Of a stretch of DNA of 64,000 nucleotides, positions 12,470 through 23,751 are shown one piece after another. Position 1 is the first letter of the stretch; each line of letters begins with the position of its first letter. Source of the DNA: Voacanga thouarsii (lineage: Eukaryota; Streptophyta; Magnoliopsida; Gentianales; Apocynaceae); the NCBI GenBank assembly GCA_026120185.1, contig JANUWF010001720.1, positions 755,512 through 819,511 of the forward strand. Reading direction: 5' to 3'. The translations under genes were made by a program, and so were the position numbers. The notes under the pieces are model-generated. The model was not told the DNA's origin. It did no database searches and saw only the letters and a list, made by a program, of their open reading frames with translations.

Positions 12470-12965
12470 ATTTACTTTGTCATTCTAACTATAGTCAAAA
12501 TCCCACATTATTATCTAAACTTCATTTTGAATCTAATTACCATTTGAACTATGATTTTTTCTCACATTGCCATCCAAGCATCTCTAACCTTTAAATTAAA
12601 TTAATTAACATGGTAAATTAAATATAAAATAGTATAAATTTTCCATCTAACTAATTAACTTAAATAAAAAAAAATTAAATTAGTTTGATTAAATTAAATT
12701 AAATTCGTTCAATCATATTAAATTTTCTATTTTTTTTAAATTTAAATTTATAAATAATTTAGTCTTTTTGTTTTTTAAAATGATTATGTGAGAAATTTAT
12801 ATTGTTTTATATTTAATTTACTATATTAATTAACTTAATTTAAAGATTAGAGATATTGGATGATAATATAAGAAAAATTATAATTCAGATGACAATAAAA
12901 TTTAAAATAAAATTTAAATGATAATGTGAGATTTTAATTATATTTAAAATGATAAAATGAATTTT
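12470..12965 (+). mobile_element. Non-autonomous element with long inverted arms
   Basis: About 170 bp at the left (TTTACTTTGTCATTCTAACT, then ATCCCACATTATTATCTAAA) match the reverse complement of the right end (ACATTATCATTTAAAT-type words, then ATTTAATTTACTATATTAAT). A short AT-rich centre separates the arms. This is typical of Mutator-type or foldback MITEs. I could not fix a target duplication because both flanks are A/T homopolymers. Confidence 0.65.
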
Positions 12966-12989
12966 TTTAAAAAAAAAATTACTACTAAA

Positions 12990-13200
12990 TAAGTACAACT
13001 ACGTGGACGCAAAGTCGAGTAGAACCAACAATCTCGACTTTCATTAACTAAAAGCGTACAAGAAATCAAGAAATTTCGTACTTTATCAATGGCAGAGAGC
13101 CACCAACAACAACCATCAATCAGACGATTCCCCAAATAGTAACAGCCATGGACGGATCTCGAAGGCAACGACGGAAATTGGAATCAAAGGGGCAGATGTA
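12990..13200 (+). pseudogene. Possible 5' end of a decayed gene, unassigned
   Basis: Composition here is markedly less AT-rich than the flanks. It reads like a 5' leader followed by an ATG at 13090 with MAESHQQQPSIRRFPK, then a stop. A second exon-like patch lies at 13790-13935 and a third at 14335-14405 (CGGSARWVHNYVE in one frame, followed by GTAAG). They may be remnants of one host gene disrupted by repeats and by MULE-1 at 14617. No family recognised. Confidence 0.2.
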
Positions 13201-13202
13201 GG

Positions 13203-13400
13203 AATAGAATTAAGAATGGAGAATAAATTATATAAATAATATGTTAGATGATGATATTATATTTATAAAAAATTAATAGGATAAAATGTAATTTTTAAAT
13301 TTTTTTAAAAAAATTAATTTTATTAAAGTAAACATAAAAATTTTTAAAAATTTTAGAAGGACCAACACTATTCCCCAACCCTCCTATCCCCAGCTCTAGG
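13203..13400 (+). repeat. Dispersed repeat, copy 1 of 3
   Basis: An AT-rich stretch with GAATTAAGAAT..., ATTAATTTTATTAAAGTAA, then a C-rich tail (CCAACCCTCCTATCCCC). It resembles 47075-47265 and 52928-53060 in the same orientation. It looks like the end of a retroelement, but no family can be named. Confidence 0.45.
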
Positions 13401-13789
13401 CGATGATGGTATAATTCTCTCCAAATTTATCTTCAAAAAATTAATAAATTTTTGGAAAGATTCTTTTAATTTTTAGTTTTTATTTTAAATTTTTTTTTTC
13501 AAATTTCTAATGTATCTTTTTATGTATCTTATTCTTTCAGCATTGTCCCATTTAATTTTAAATTTCTAATTATGTCCTTATTGGAGGGGGACGAAGAGTA
13601 GCATATGTCCTCTCCTCCCTGAATTTTTTTTCAAATTACCTAATTACCCTTGAAAATAAAAAATTATATATATATAACTTATATAAATTGGACTTTTTTT
13701 CTTTAAAAATTTTTCATAATTTATAATATTATTATTTATTATTTATATTCTTATAACTTAACCTTCAAATTTAAATTTCTAATTCCGTT

Positions 13790-13935
13790 CGTGATGATAG
13801 CACTTGCGGAAGGTCAATTGTCTCAACACTATTTCCCGTAATTTTCCTCAACAGTTTCATCAGGTTCAGGCTAATGTTTCTGAAAAGAAAGAATCATTTG
13901 CAACTGTGTCGTCTTCATTGAGAATAATCGCAATA
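13790..13935 (+). pseudogene. Exon-like fragment of unknown gene
   Basis: One frame reads CLNTISRNFPQQFHQVQANV and continues protein-like to the microsatellite at 13947. No start, no recognised domain. Confidence 0.15.
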
Positions 13936-13946
13936 TGCATTGTCTT

Positions 13947-14616
<670 letters not shown>

Positions 14617-14625
14617 TATTTCACT
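14617..14625 (+). repeat. Left target-site duplication of MULE-1
   Basis: TATTTCACT, identical to 37606-37614 immediately beyond the other terminal inverted repeat. Confidence 0.88.
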
Positions 14626-14977
14626 GTGTAAATGGCACAAATACGCATTGTTTGTCCTTAAATTTTATTTTTGTAAAATTTTATTCTTAAATTATATAAA
14701 TTATCAATAGTTGTTCTTTTATCCAAATTGAATGTTAATCCATGACGGAATCAACCTACGTGAACCGTACATGATTTTTTTAAAGAGTATTTTCGTTCAA
14801 GGATTGTCTTCGAAAGGGACGTCAATATTTTCCTCCATTTTGATAATGATGTGAACAAAAAAGTGTATCCCCTTCTGTCCAAATAAAGTAACTTGACCTT
14901 CTTCTTCCCCTATCCATTTTAGTCTGTCTCAACAAGAATTTAATTAGTAGAATCATATCTATTTTCAGTCATGCTTT

Positions 14978-15523
14978 TGTGGATTTGCAAACAAAGAACC
15001 AGAAACTAGTAGCAGAGAACAAGAGATTGAAGTTGAAAATCAAAGGCTCTTTTATTATAGTTGTGCTGCTATGTTTGATATATTTTTCATCTTCATCTGC
15101 ATCAATTGATGCGGAAAAAAAAGTGTTAAAGTTGGTAGACATAGAGCAATTGGAAATGTGTAATAGTGTAAGGCATAATGAATGTGTATCATGGTACTTT
15201 TAAAGTCGATCTGATGTGACTCTGTGAACTTATCACAACCAGAAATTCGAGAAGAAGTTCGTAGATTTGTAGACAATGAACCAGAAACTAGTAGCAAAGA
15301 ACAAAAGATTGAAGTTGAAAATCAATGACCTTTTTTATTGTAGTTGTGCTACTATGTTTGATGTATTTTCCATCTTCATCTGCATCAATTGATGTGAAAA
15401 AAGGTGCTGAAGTTGGTAGACATAGAGCAATTGGAAATGTGTAATAGAGTAAGGTAGAATAAATGTGCATCATGGTACTATTGGACTCGATCTGATGTGA
15501 CTCTGTGAAATGATCACAACCAG
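14978..15523 (+). pseudogene. Duplicated ORF with coiled coil and membrane segment, inside MULE-1
   Basis: The first copy has a frame of about 74 codons with LQTKNQKLVAENKRLKLKIK (charged, heptad-like), then a hydrophobic stretch (SFIIVVLLCLIYF). A second copy starts 282 bp downstream (CCAGAAACTAGTAGC at 14999 and 15281) and carries early stops. A coiled coil followed by a C-terminal membrane helix resembles the tail of plant GRF-type zinc-finger proteins. One alternative frame just upstream has CFCGFANK, but no complete zinc finger is present. It lies between the left TIR and the transposase 3' end, in the opposite orientation, so it may be a captured host fragment. The family call is tentative. 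Confidence 0.35.
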
Positions 15524-16149
15524 ATATACTTCACTTTTCTTTTCACAATGGAAGCTATGTTTATGTAATGTAATGCAAATGGTTCAATTTACCCTTAATG
15601 TAATGTAATGGAAATTGTGCTATTTTCCCTTAATATAATATAATGCATATGTGATATGCAATCTTACTCTTATAAAATAGATTCAAGCTTATTACGAGAG
15701 GGAAAAAGTGCATAAAACAATCCCAAATAGGGGCAAGCATTAGCCACTAAATGGTCAAAAACAGAAGATGAGATAGAGCATATGTTGTAATTTTGGTTAG
15801 ACTATGCATTATCATTCAAAACCATCCAAACCAATACAAAAAGTTTTCATAGAGATGTTCCATTTACGCTAAGCGTTACAATAATCTATGTACACATATG
15901 ATCTAACTGATAAGATATATAACCCTATGCATTTATAATACCTATAGCTAATCCAAAAGATGTACAATTGTACCAAAAGAAAATACCAAGTACAATCCCT
16001 ACTTTTATTTAAACCCCATAAATACTGCCCTACAACCTACTACCAAATGCTGCAATCAGCCTATCATTGCTACCAAAACATTCCCTTGAGCCTCACAAAA
16101 TACCCAAATAAAAAAAAAAAAAGGTCCGCTGATTCATTCCCACTCAACA
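15524..16149. other. MULE-1 3' non-coding region
   Basis: No gene seen. Contains short imperfect TAATGTAATG repeats (about 15565-15650) and a poly-A run near 16110. It lies downstream of the minus-strand transposase and probably includes its 3' UTR. Confidence 0.45.
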
Positions 16150-17011
16150 TCAATTCTTCCTTGGTCTCCTTCTGCCTTTGGCTTTTCTTCCAGAAGAATA
16201 CTTGTTTCTTGGATTTTTATCGCCCGACCATGCTTTACCAAAGTCATATGATCTTCGAGTTCTTGTTTTTGCACCCCTTGAAGGCCTCTCTGAACTCATG
16301 TTATGTGAGTGTTGTGTGTTGGTTCTAGGTGTTGGTTCTACCACCCTTTCCCTTGTCACCTATGATCATCATCAACCGAACAATTAGTTTCCTAATTTAC
16401 ATAGTCTTATTAGTTTATTTATAAATTGACAAAAAATAAAAAAGCCCAACACATAATGTCTTTTATTAAAAAAATAGCTACTATATCCTTTCTGAACCAT
16501 TAGCTCCATCTATGCATGTTGTTCCCATGTTTGCTAAACAATCTTCAAAATGATTAGATCCCTTGCTGCTTTTGTTTGTAGTCTGCACATATTTACATGT
16601 ATTAAAATAAACTGATCTTGGGACCTACCATTTTTGTGGCAAAATGTTAGCATTTTTACCTTTTTATTCCTTGGCTACTGTGCACTATGTTGTCCAACAC
16701 CAGTATCAATAGCTTCATGTTCTCGGGGCCCTTGTTGTCCACCAATATGCTACCTATCATGACCAAATTCTTGTGGTTGGGGCCCTTGTTGTCAACTAAC
16801 ATGCTGCCCATCATGACTACTACTATTCTTGCACCCCGTGCTATTGTGTCCTTTTTTACCACACTTTTTGCATGTCATCACAGCCCTCCTCCTTATTCTT
16901 ATGCTGCCATCCTTACCTTCTTCAAATTGTTTCTTCCTTACTTTTTTTGGTTTGCCATGCTACTTACATGAAAATGGTGGTTCTAGTTTCACACCATCAA
17001 CTTCCAACTTC
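16150..17011 (-). pseudogene. MULE-1 transposase, C-terminal exons (zinc knuckle and basic tail)
   Basis: On the minus strand just left of the CACTA insertion the reading continues VKLEPPFSC, HGKPKKVRKKQFEEGKDG, then a CCHC zinc knuckle CKKCGKKGHNSTGCK near 16840-16890. This is the usual order after the SWIM domain in plant Mutator transposases. A 54-bp duplicated unit follows (GGGGCC at 16725 and 16779; SMLVDNKGPNHKN / SILVDNKGPENMK). A last basic exon at 16150-16359 includes SGRKAKGRRRPRKN before a stop. It is separated from the rest of the gene (31442 onward) by the 14.4-kb insertion. Confidence 0.75.
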
Positions 17012-17940
17012 CACTACAAGAAATCTGCCGATTTGCCATGGACAAATCCATGGCTAAAATGAAATTTTCCACAGATCTGCGACGGAATTTGTCCGTAAAA
17101 AATACCTTCGTTGCTAATCATTTCTTTGCTAAGAAACTCTTTTTCCGTGGCAATTTGCCACGGAATTGTGCAAGTTGGTAGCACCTTTTAGGGAGAAATA
17201 TTACGAGGGAACTGTGGCAAATCCATCTCAATTTGTCACGAATTTGTCACAGAAACAATATGCAAATAAGCTATCCGTGACAAATATGTGGCAATGTCTG
17301 TGGCACATTGCCACATATTTGTGACAGACAATACTCACGCAACTCCCATTCGTGGCAAATCCATGGCAATCTGCCATGAAATTGTCATGGAATCAATATG
17401 AAAAATAATTGTTCGTGGCAAATCCGTGATTTCGTGACAATGTCACGGATTTGCCACGGATTAATCCATTAGTACTATCTTCCGTGGCAAATTCGTGGCA
17501 AATCTGCCACGGATTTGCCATAGAATCAATATCCAAATAATTATCCGTGGCAGATTGTCATGGATTTGCCATAGACGGTACTCAAGCAGGTCATATTCGT
17601 AGCAAATCTATGGCAGATCGTCACAGATTTGCCAAGGAATAAATATGGAGAATAATTGTTCATGGTAAATCCGTAACAGATTAGCACAAATTTGTCACGG
17701 ATTACATCAATTGGTTCAATATTCCGTGACAAATAGCCACGAATTTGCCACGGATGGCATCCACTGGTACTATGTTCCATGACAAATTTGTGACAAAATT
17801 AATATGCATTATATTATCCGTGGCAAACCTGTGATAGATTGCCATGGATTTGCCATGGATGACATCCATTACTACTATCATCCATGGCAAATCCGTAGTA
17901 GATTACTATGGATTTGCAACGAAATCAAAATACGTGGCAA
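17012..17940. repeat. CACTA subterminal repeat array, left
   Basis: Dozens of direct and inverted copies of a 12-16 bp word around GGCAAATCCGTGGCA / TGCCACGGATTTGCC, often paired as short palindromes separated by 20-40 bp of filler. By analogy with En/Spm these would be transposase-binding sites. Confidence 0.88.
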
Positions 17941-18420
17941 TATATTGTCTACAATTTCAACTTTCAAAACCTGTTACATTTTCCTATTCACAATTCCATA
18001 GAAACTAGTATGCACAACACACATGCACAATCCCCGTCACATTCCTTACCTACATAGTTTTGAATCACATTCCCCAGACATATACACAACAAACAACCTA
18101 TAACATTTATAATCTATTATCCATACACACATATGCACTATACACAACCTACAACGTTCTTGAGTATCATACTCCCTACACACATGCACAACACACCGCC
18201 TACATCTCAAATCATATTCCCACGACACAATGCACAACTGCAAAACACATTCACCACAATTATTTTAGCAAACCATAAAATTTCATAATTTGTTTAGAGC
18301 CCAAATACACAAATAATCATATACCATCAAAATATCTAAAAATAGCAAACATAAATTCATAATAATACTAAATCCATAATCAAAGCTATCCAAACTTAAC
18401 ATCCACATGAAAATAAAATC
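17941..18420. other. Spacer rich in CA-type words
   Basis: No gene seen. The segment 18010-18250 repeats CACAACACACATGCACAA-like words at about 60-70 bp spacing, giving spurious open frames on both strands. Confidence 0.5.
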
Positions 18421-18830
18421 AATTTAACTATCATCCGCTATTGAAGGGCCAAAGTCATCCTCGTCAAAATCATCAGAGTCACAAGAGGGAATGGAGGGCA
18501 TTGTAAGTTAAGATCATAGCTTTCTCATCTGGCACGGAACTTGGAGTAGATGTTGATTCAGTAGACTTCATCTAAGAGTACTGCGACTTTATCGTTTGGA
18601 TATCTTCCTGAATAATTCAAAAGTGAAAATATAAACAAAAATTAAAGTGTTATGCAATTTTATAAAAATGAAATTAATATGTAACATACACTGATCTTGC
18701 GGGATTTCTCATCTACAAATTCGCCCTTATTGGGCCCATCTTGAAACTGGTATAATTTTTCAAACAATGCAAGATAGTTAAAGTCATTCCCTTACTTCGC
18801 ATGCTGCAAAAAGTATTAAAGTGATAATTA
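18421..18830 (-). pseudogene. CACTA second-ORF remnant (transposase_24 type)
   Basis: Minus-strand reading gives LALFEKLYQFQDGPNKGEF followed by VDEKSRKI, then an exon with EDIQTIKSQYS and an acidic C-terminal exon. The G-x-(F/Y)-V-D-x-x-(A/S)-x-x-I pattern is that of the Ptta/En/Spm plant transposase (Transposase_24) family, the second protein of many CACTA elements. Exons are separated by intron-like gaps at about 18610-18690. It is truncated N-terminally because the RKD-like segment begins at about 18924. Confidence 0.6.
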
Positions 18831-18923
18831 AGTTCAGAATTTGATTGGACATATAAAAATTTAATAGCAATTATTAAAGTGAACATTTAACTATAGATTA
18901 TATAAGAGAAAATACCATCTCTT

Positions 18924-19184
18924 TTGACTTCATTGTCTCTTTTCCCCCTTCTTCCTTATCTCTTTCTCTCATCAGTCCTCCATCCCCTCTTCTCTCCCTC
19001 CACTTGTCATCTACCTCTTCCTTTTTCTCCTTGTCTCTTTCTCTCCTCAGTCATCCCTCCCCTCTTCCCTCCACCTGTCATCTACCTCTTCCTCTTCCTC
19101 TTCTTTCTTGTCTCTTTCTCTCCTCAGTCCTCACTCATCTCGTTTTCTTTAACGGTGCACAAACTCCAAAAACACAATAATCTA

Positions 19185-19220
<36 letters not shown>

Positions 19221-19468
19221 ATACTATATATATATTTATGCATGAGTTAGCCAGTTTAATTCATGCGACGATACACGAACTCCAATGCACCAATTATTCA
19301 ATGCATTCACATTAAACTATCTCTATTTATGGCATCTCTTCTTCCTTAAACAAACATATATTTTTCTCTAATGCACCAATCACTTTACTCTCTCAATCAT
19401 CAGTCATTAGTGGACTTTATAAAATCACAAAAGGACTAGAATTTCTTCTTCGGTTCTCTTTCTTAGAG
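18924..19468 (+). promoter_or_regulatory. Pyrimidine-rich upstream tract of RKD-like copy 1
   Basis: About 220 bp of TCTTCCTCTTCC / TCTTTCTCTCCTCAGTC-type repeats, a (TA)n run at 19189-19218, then a leader with CAATCATCAGTCATTAGT before the ATG at 19469. The same order (pyrimidine tract, TA run, CAATCATCAGCCATTAGT, ATG) precedes RKD-like copy 2 at 57530-57727, so the two copies share their 5' flank. Confidence 0.55.
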
Positions 19469-20470
19469 ATGGAGAGTCGTAATTTGTTTAAGAGGTGGTC
19501 AAATTTTAAATTGGTTTCCAAAGAAGAAGATTTTGATGTGTTTTCTGTTCTAAGCCAATCAATTCCTTTTAATTTCAGGTTAAATACTTTTGAGGGCTTT
19601 TTTTTCTTTTGGATTTTCTCCCGTCTTCTTCATCTAGAAATGTGCTTAATAATGAAGCTAAACTTTTTTTGGTTTGTTGTGATGTGAATCAGTGGAAGTT
19701 TTGGACATGCTGCTTTGGATTTTCAATTTGATCTGCCCACTCAAGAGACTGCTTTTGATGTTGTTCCTCTGCTGGAGGATATGCTTATGCATGATCCTTT
19801 CTACTCCTTAATGGATTTTGAACAAAGCCAAAATATGGTTTAAAGTTATCATACATTATAACTCGTGATTTTAGAAAATTACAAAGACTTCTGTTGAATG
19901 GCATTATCTTTACTAAGATTATTTTTCTTTTCTAGGAGAAATGTTGAGTGGTCTTGGCAATGAATTCGAAGTGAGCAATCATGAAATGCATCTTGAAGGT
20001 ATCACTTTAGACGAAGTTCTTGTAGAAAAGAAAATAATCAGGAGGCATAGAGAAGAGAAGGGCAGTAGCTCCAAGATATTGTCAAGAGCAGCCATTTCGA
20101 AGTACTTTTACATGCCGCTAACTCGGGCGGCCAAAGAACTAAATGTTGGCCTAACCCTTCTCAAGAAAAGATATAGGGAGTTGGGAATTCATCGATAGTC
20201 TTACATGAAGTTGAGGAGCTTGGAGACCTAAATCAAGAATGTTCAGGAGATGCCTTTATATTTGCAGGAGATGCGAAATGAAGAAGAAGGAGGATATATG
20301 GCTCAGAAGAAATTGAGAGAAGTCATTGAGATATTGGAACGTGAGAAGAAGTTGATGGAAGAAATCATTGATATGCAATTGGAGGACCAAACAAATAGGT
20401 TGAGATAAGTATGCTTCAAGGCCAACTATAAAAAGAGAAAACTCATGGAGATGATGAAATCTCAACATTA
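19469..20470 (+). pseudogene. RKD-like RWP-RK domain protein, copy 1 (pseudogene)
   Basis: Exon 1 (19469-19578) begins MESRNLFKRWSNFKLV. Exon 2 from 19693 reads SGSFGHAALDFQFDLP and then DPFYSLMDFEQSQNM. Exon 3 from 19936 has EMLSGLGNEFEVSNHEMH and the RWP-RK core AISKYFYMPLTRAAKELNVG with LTLLKKRYRELGIHR. The family's RWP-RK motif should follow, but the Trp codon is TAG (20196-20198). Further stops lie at 19841 (end of exon 2) and near 20227. The tail is coiled-coil like (EVIEILEREKKLMEEII). RWP-RK/RKD proteins are plant DNA-binding regulators; this copy cannot make one. It lies inside the CACTA element, on the strand opposite the element's own ORF. Intron 3, present in copy 2, is reduced here to 21 bp. 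Confidence 0.85.
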
Positions 20471-22429
20471 GCCACTGATATATTTTAGTATTAATTAGTT
20501 TTTACCTACAAGTAGCTCAAGTTCAATAGGTTGGGCTTTAGAACAACTATCACATATTGTATTGATACTTTAGACCAACATATTGTATTGAAACTTCAGA
20601 AACAACTATCACAGATGCAACAATTTAATGCCCATGAGTAAACATGAGCAAAAAACTTCAGTACTGTGGATGTCAAGTGGAAATACTTTGGAAATTCTTT
20701 TAGAGGATAATACATACCAATATAAAGGAAATATTGTCCATCAGCATTGAGTCTGTACACATTAAATTAGGAAATAAAAGTTTAGAATTGTAATCATCAT
20801 CAACAAAATAAAACATCTCTACACTAAAATCAATTTTGACTGGCTAGAAGAAGGACAGATAGAGGAAGACTAATGCAATACAGATAATAATATAAAAATA
20901 GATATTTCCTCTCTAGTTTTATCACACACAGGATAGTGAAACAAACAAAACAGAACTTACAACTCAGTCATTTTGGCATCATATTGCCGAGTATCAAATT
21001 GAGAACCCTCAAGTGCTATTCCAACCATGACTGCATAGAAAAACGAACTATATTACATGGCATGTTGAAATTTATCGAGCACTCACAAGTCACGGAGACA
21101 AATGCCATAGTAAAAACTGAAAACATACTGCAAGAATAGTTGTTCGAAACACTTAATAAAACAATAGAAACTTGACAAGAAAAAATTGAAAAGAGAAAAT
21201 CATCCAAAAGGAAAAAAAGGCAGAAGCAGTAAAACCCTCATGCAGCATCCAACAGAAATGTTTTGTCTAGTTTTGTAAAGTGCTAAATTGTCACACCTTG
21301 TGCTCGCATGATTTGGGAGTGCAACTATGGGTCTAGCAACACCCACGATCAACTACTTGGCCGCCGTCCTCGCTGGGCCAAAATAGATATCTCAAGTTGA
21401 CAATGGGTATTTAGGCTCATCCTTATATACCATACACACTTCTCATCCCAATCTCATGTGGGATTGAAGTATCACATAAATAGTCACAATGTGCATGCAT
21501 GATGCTTACATTAAACCACATTTAGGTTAATCATTCCAATGCTGCTAACGTGCTAGTCCAAATCTTGATCTGTTTTCTTAAATCCAAAATCCTCCAGTGT
21601 TTTTCTGAATAAAAGAGCAATCTTTGATGGCTTCTTATCAGGTACTAATATTTAGCAACTTTCACACAAGAGCCTGAAGTTAAATGAACCATAATAACCT
21701 TTGAAAATATGAAAATATTCAGAAACAACATATTGTATTGAAACTTCAGACCAACATATTATATTGAAACCACAGAGTTGTTTTTGAAGTTTGATACAAC
21801 ATGTATCACATTTTTCTCTCTGTCGCCTACAGTTGGCGCATCTTGTTGGTCCACTATGTCCTTGTCCGTCACTGTTGTGACACGTTCAAAGGCCACCACA
21901 ATCTCAACACCAGCATGCTAGTGATCACCGACACAAGAAACAGACGTTCCTCCACTACTCGTTTGCATCTCTATTTTAGCACCAGGTTCATCTGCAGCCA
22001 CCCCAGGCACACCACTACTTTTAGAATCAATTACCTCTCTCACACTTCTTTCAAGCAGCACCTTTATTTTTTATTGCAAGGCACCGTCCTCTGGCACCAA
22101 TCCAACATGCAAATCACCCTTTTCTGATAGCAGTCGCTCTCCACCTACCATCACCTTCTCTCCTATTTTGGTTTCTAGAACTGCGGCTTCACCAGCTACC
22201 ACCTCCCCATCGATGCCCTCTGTCCTAATAATTCCTCCACTATCAAACAATTAACTCACTATAAAGGAAAAATGAAGGGGACTTTTTCCTTATCTTAAAA
22301 GTGAAGGGTAGTTTACTTTTGGTCATTTTCATATATTAAAGTGAAAGGGACTTTTGTAAAATTTACATATATTAAAGAAAGTCTAATATTTAATAGTTTG
22401 AGAGAGAAAGATTGAATTATTCTTCTTAG
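20471..22429. other. Spacer inside the CACTA element with repeated words
   Basis: CAACATATTGTATTGAAACTTCAGA-like words occur near 20575 and 21725. The block 21290-21480, ending with an ATGTGGGATTGAAGTA-type segment, resembles plant LTR sequence. No intact gene. Confidence 0.4.
21764..22250 (-). pseudogene. Decayed coding region of unknown family
   Basis: One minus-strand frame stays protein-like for about 160 codons with only two stops. It includes GEAAVLETKIGEKVMVGGER and ends RVTTVTDKDIVDQQDAPTVG plus a short tail to a stop. It is Gly/Val/Glu-rich without a motif I know. It may be an ORF1-like part of a retroelement or a captured exon. Confidence 0.25.
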
Positions 22430-22447
22430 AAATAATAGAATTGGTAT

Positions 22448-23733
22448 AACAATAACAATAACAAACTAAGCCTTAATCTCAAGTAATTTGGAGTCGGCTA
22501 CATAAACCAACGTCTGACAACGTATGATCATCCACATGAATCCTCTCTCGCCACTTCCTTCTATCGAACGCTATATTCTCATTCAAATCTAATAAAGACA
22601 TATCTTTTCTAATCACCTCTATCCATGTCATTTTAGGCCTACCTCTATCTCTATCTAACCTATCCTGTCTCACTCTCTCCATCGTCCTAACAGGAGTATC
22701 CCACGTCTTCTCTGAACATGTCCAAACCAACGCAGACGACTTTCTCTCATCTTTTCCTCAATGAGTGCCACGCCCACCTTTTCCCTGATGGTCTCATTTC
22801 TAACTTTATCATTTCTAGTATATCTACACATCCACCATAACATTTACATCTCAGCTACTTTCATTTTTTTGAATATGACACATTTTAGCTGTCCAACATT
22901 CTATACCATATAACAAAGCAGGTCTTACGACTATCCTGTAAAACTTTCCCTTTAGATTCAATAGTACATTACGATCACGGAGAATACCAGTTGCACTCCT
23001 CCATTTCAACCAACCCGCCTTAACTCGGTGTACAATGTCGCTATTGAACTCTTCGTCTTTTTGAATAATAGATCCTAGATATTGAAAACAATCAGTTAAT
23101 AGTATATCTCTATCTTCCAAAGTTACACTCTGCGCTATGTTTCTGCTACCATTAAACTTGCATTCCATATACTTTGTTTTACTCCTACTAATTCTGAAGC
23201 CCTTGGATTCCAGTGTTTGCCGCCACAACTCTAATTTAGTATTTACACCGACTCTAGTCTCATCAATCAACACAATATCATCCACAAACAGCATACACCA
23301 TGGCACCACCTCCGTATAGTGTAGGTCAACTCATCTATAACGGCTGCAAAGAGGAAATGGCTAAACGCTGATCCTTGATGCACCCCGATAGTAATAGGGA
23401 ACTCTACAGTCATTCCAGCGCAAGTCCTTACACTTGTACATGCTCTCTCATACATATTTTTAATGAGAGTAATATACTTTATTGATATACCTTTCTTGGC
23501 CAACACCCACCAAACTACTTCTCTAGGCACCTTATCATAAGCTTTCTCTAGGCCAATAAATACGATATGTAAATCTTTCTTTTTTTCCCTATAATATTCA
23601 ATCATCTGCCGTAATAAATGAATTGCCCCCGTAGTAGAATGCCCAGGCATAAAACCAAACTGATTATCGAAAAATTGTATAATGCCCCATAACCTTTATT
23701 CAATCACTTTTTCCCAAAGCTTCATAGTATGAC
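22448..23733 (-). mobile_element. RTE-type LINE, 5'-truncated, with 18-bp TSD
   Basis: The minus-strand reverse transcriptase is readable in pieces: DLHIVFIGLEKAYDKVPRE (palm), GVHQGSAFSHFLF, then MLFVDDIVLIDETR (the usual FADD box is FVDD here), RSKTKYMECKF, CFQYLGSII, and the C-terminal RGRPKMTWIEVIRKDM. This order is that of plant RTE-clade LINEs. The 3' end carries a TTGTTA-type tail (22448-22465 in complement). AAATAATAGAATTGGTAT occurs at 22430-22447 and again at 23734-23751, an 18-bp perfect TSD. Frameshifts and a stop break it; the endonuclease part is absent. Confidence 0.9.
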
Positions 23734-23751
23734 AAATAATAGAATTGGTAT

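Noticed and set aside
16178..16387. Plus-strand frame over 16178-16387
   Set aside because: It is the antisense of the MULE-1 C-terminal basic exon, whose minus-strand reading makes family sense.
17012..17940. CRISPR-like array of short regular repeats
   Set aside because: Repeats are degenerate, on both strands and irregularly spaced, next to a CACTA terminus in a plant genome; they are subterminal transposon repeats.
18046..18278. Paired Cys/Tyr-rich and Thr/His-rich open frames
   Set aside because: They mirror each other on opposite strands of a CACACA-rich simple-sequence stretch; no gene signal.
18924..19250. Hydrophobic Leu/Ser/Pro-rich open frame
   Set aside because: Produced by the pyrimidine-rich repeat tract upstream of the RKD-like copy; it has no family features.
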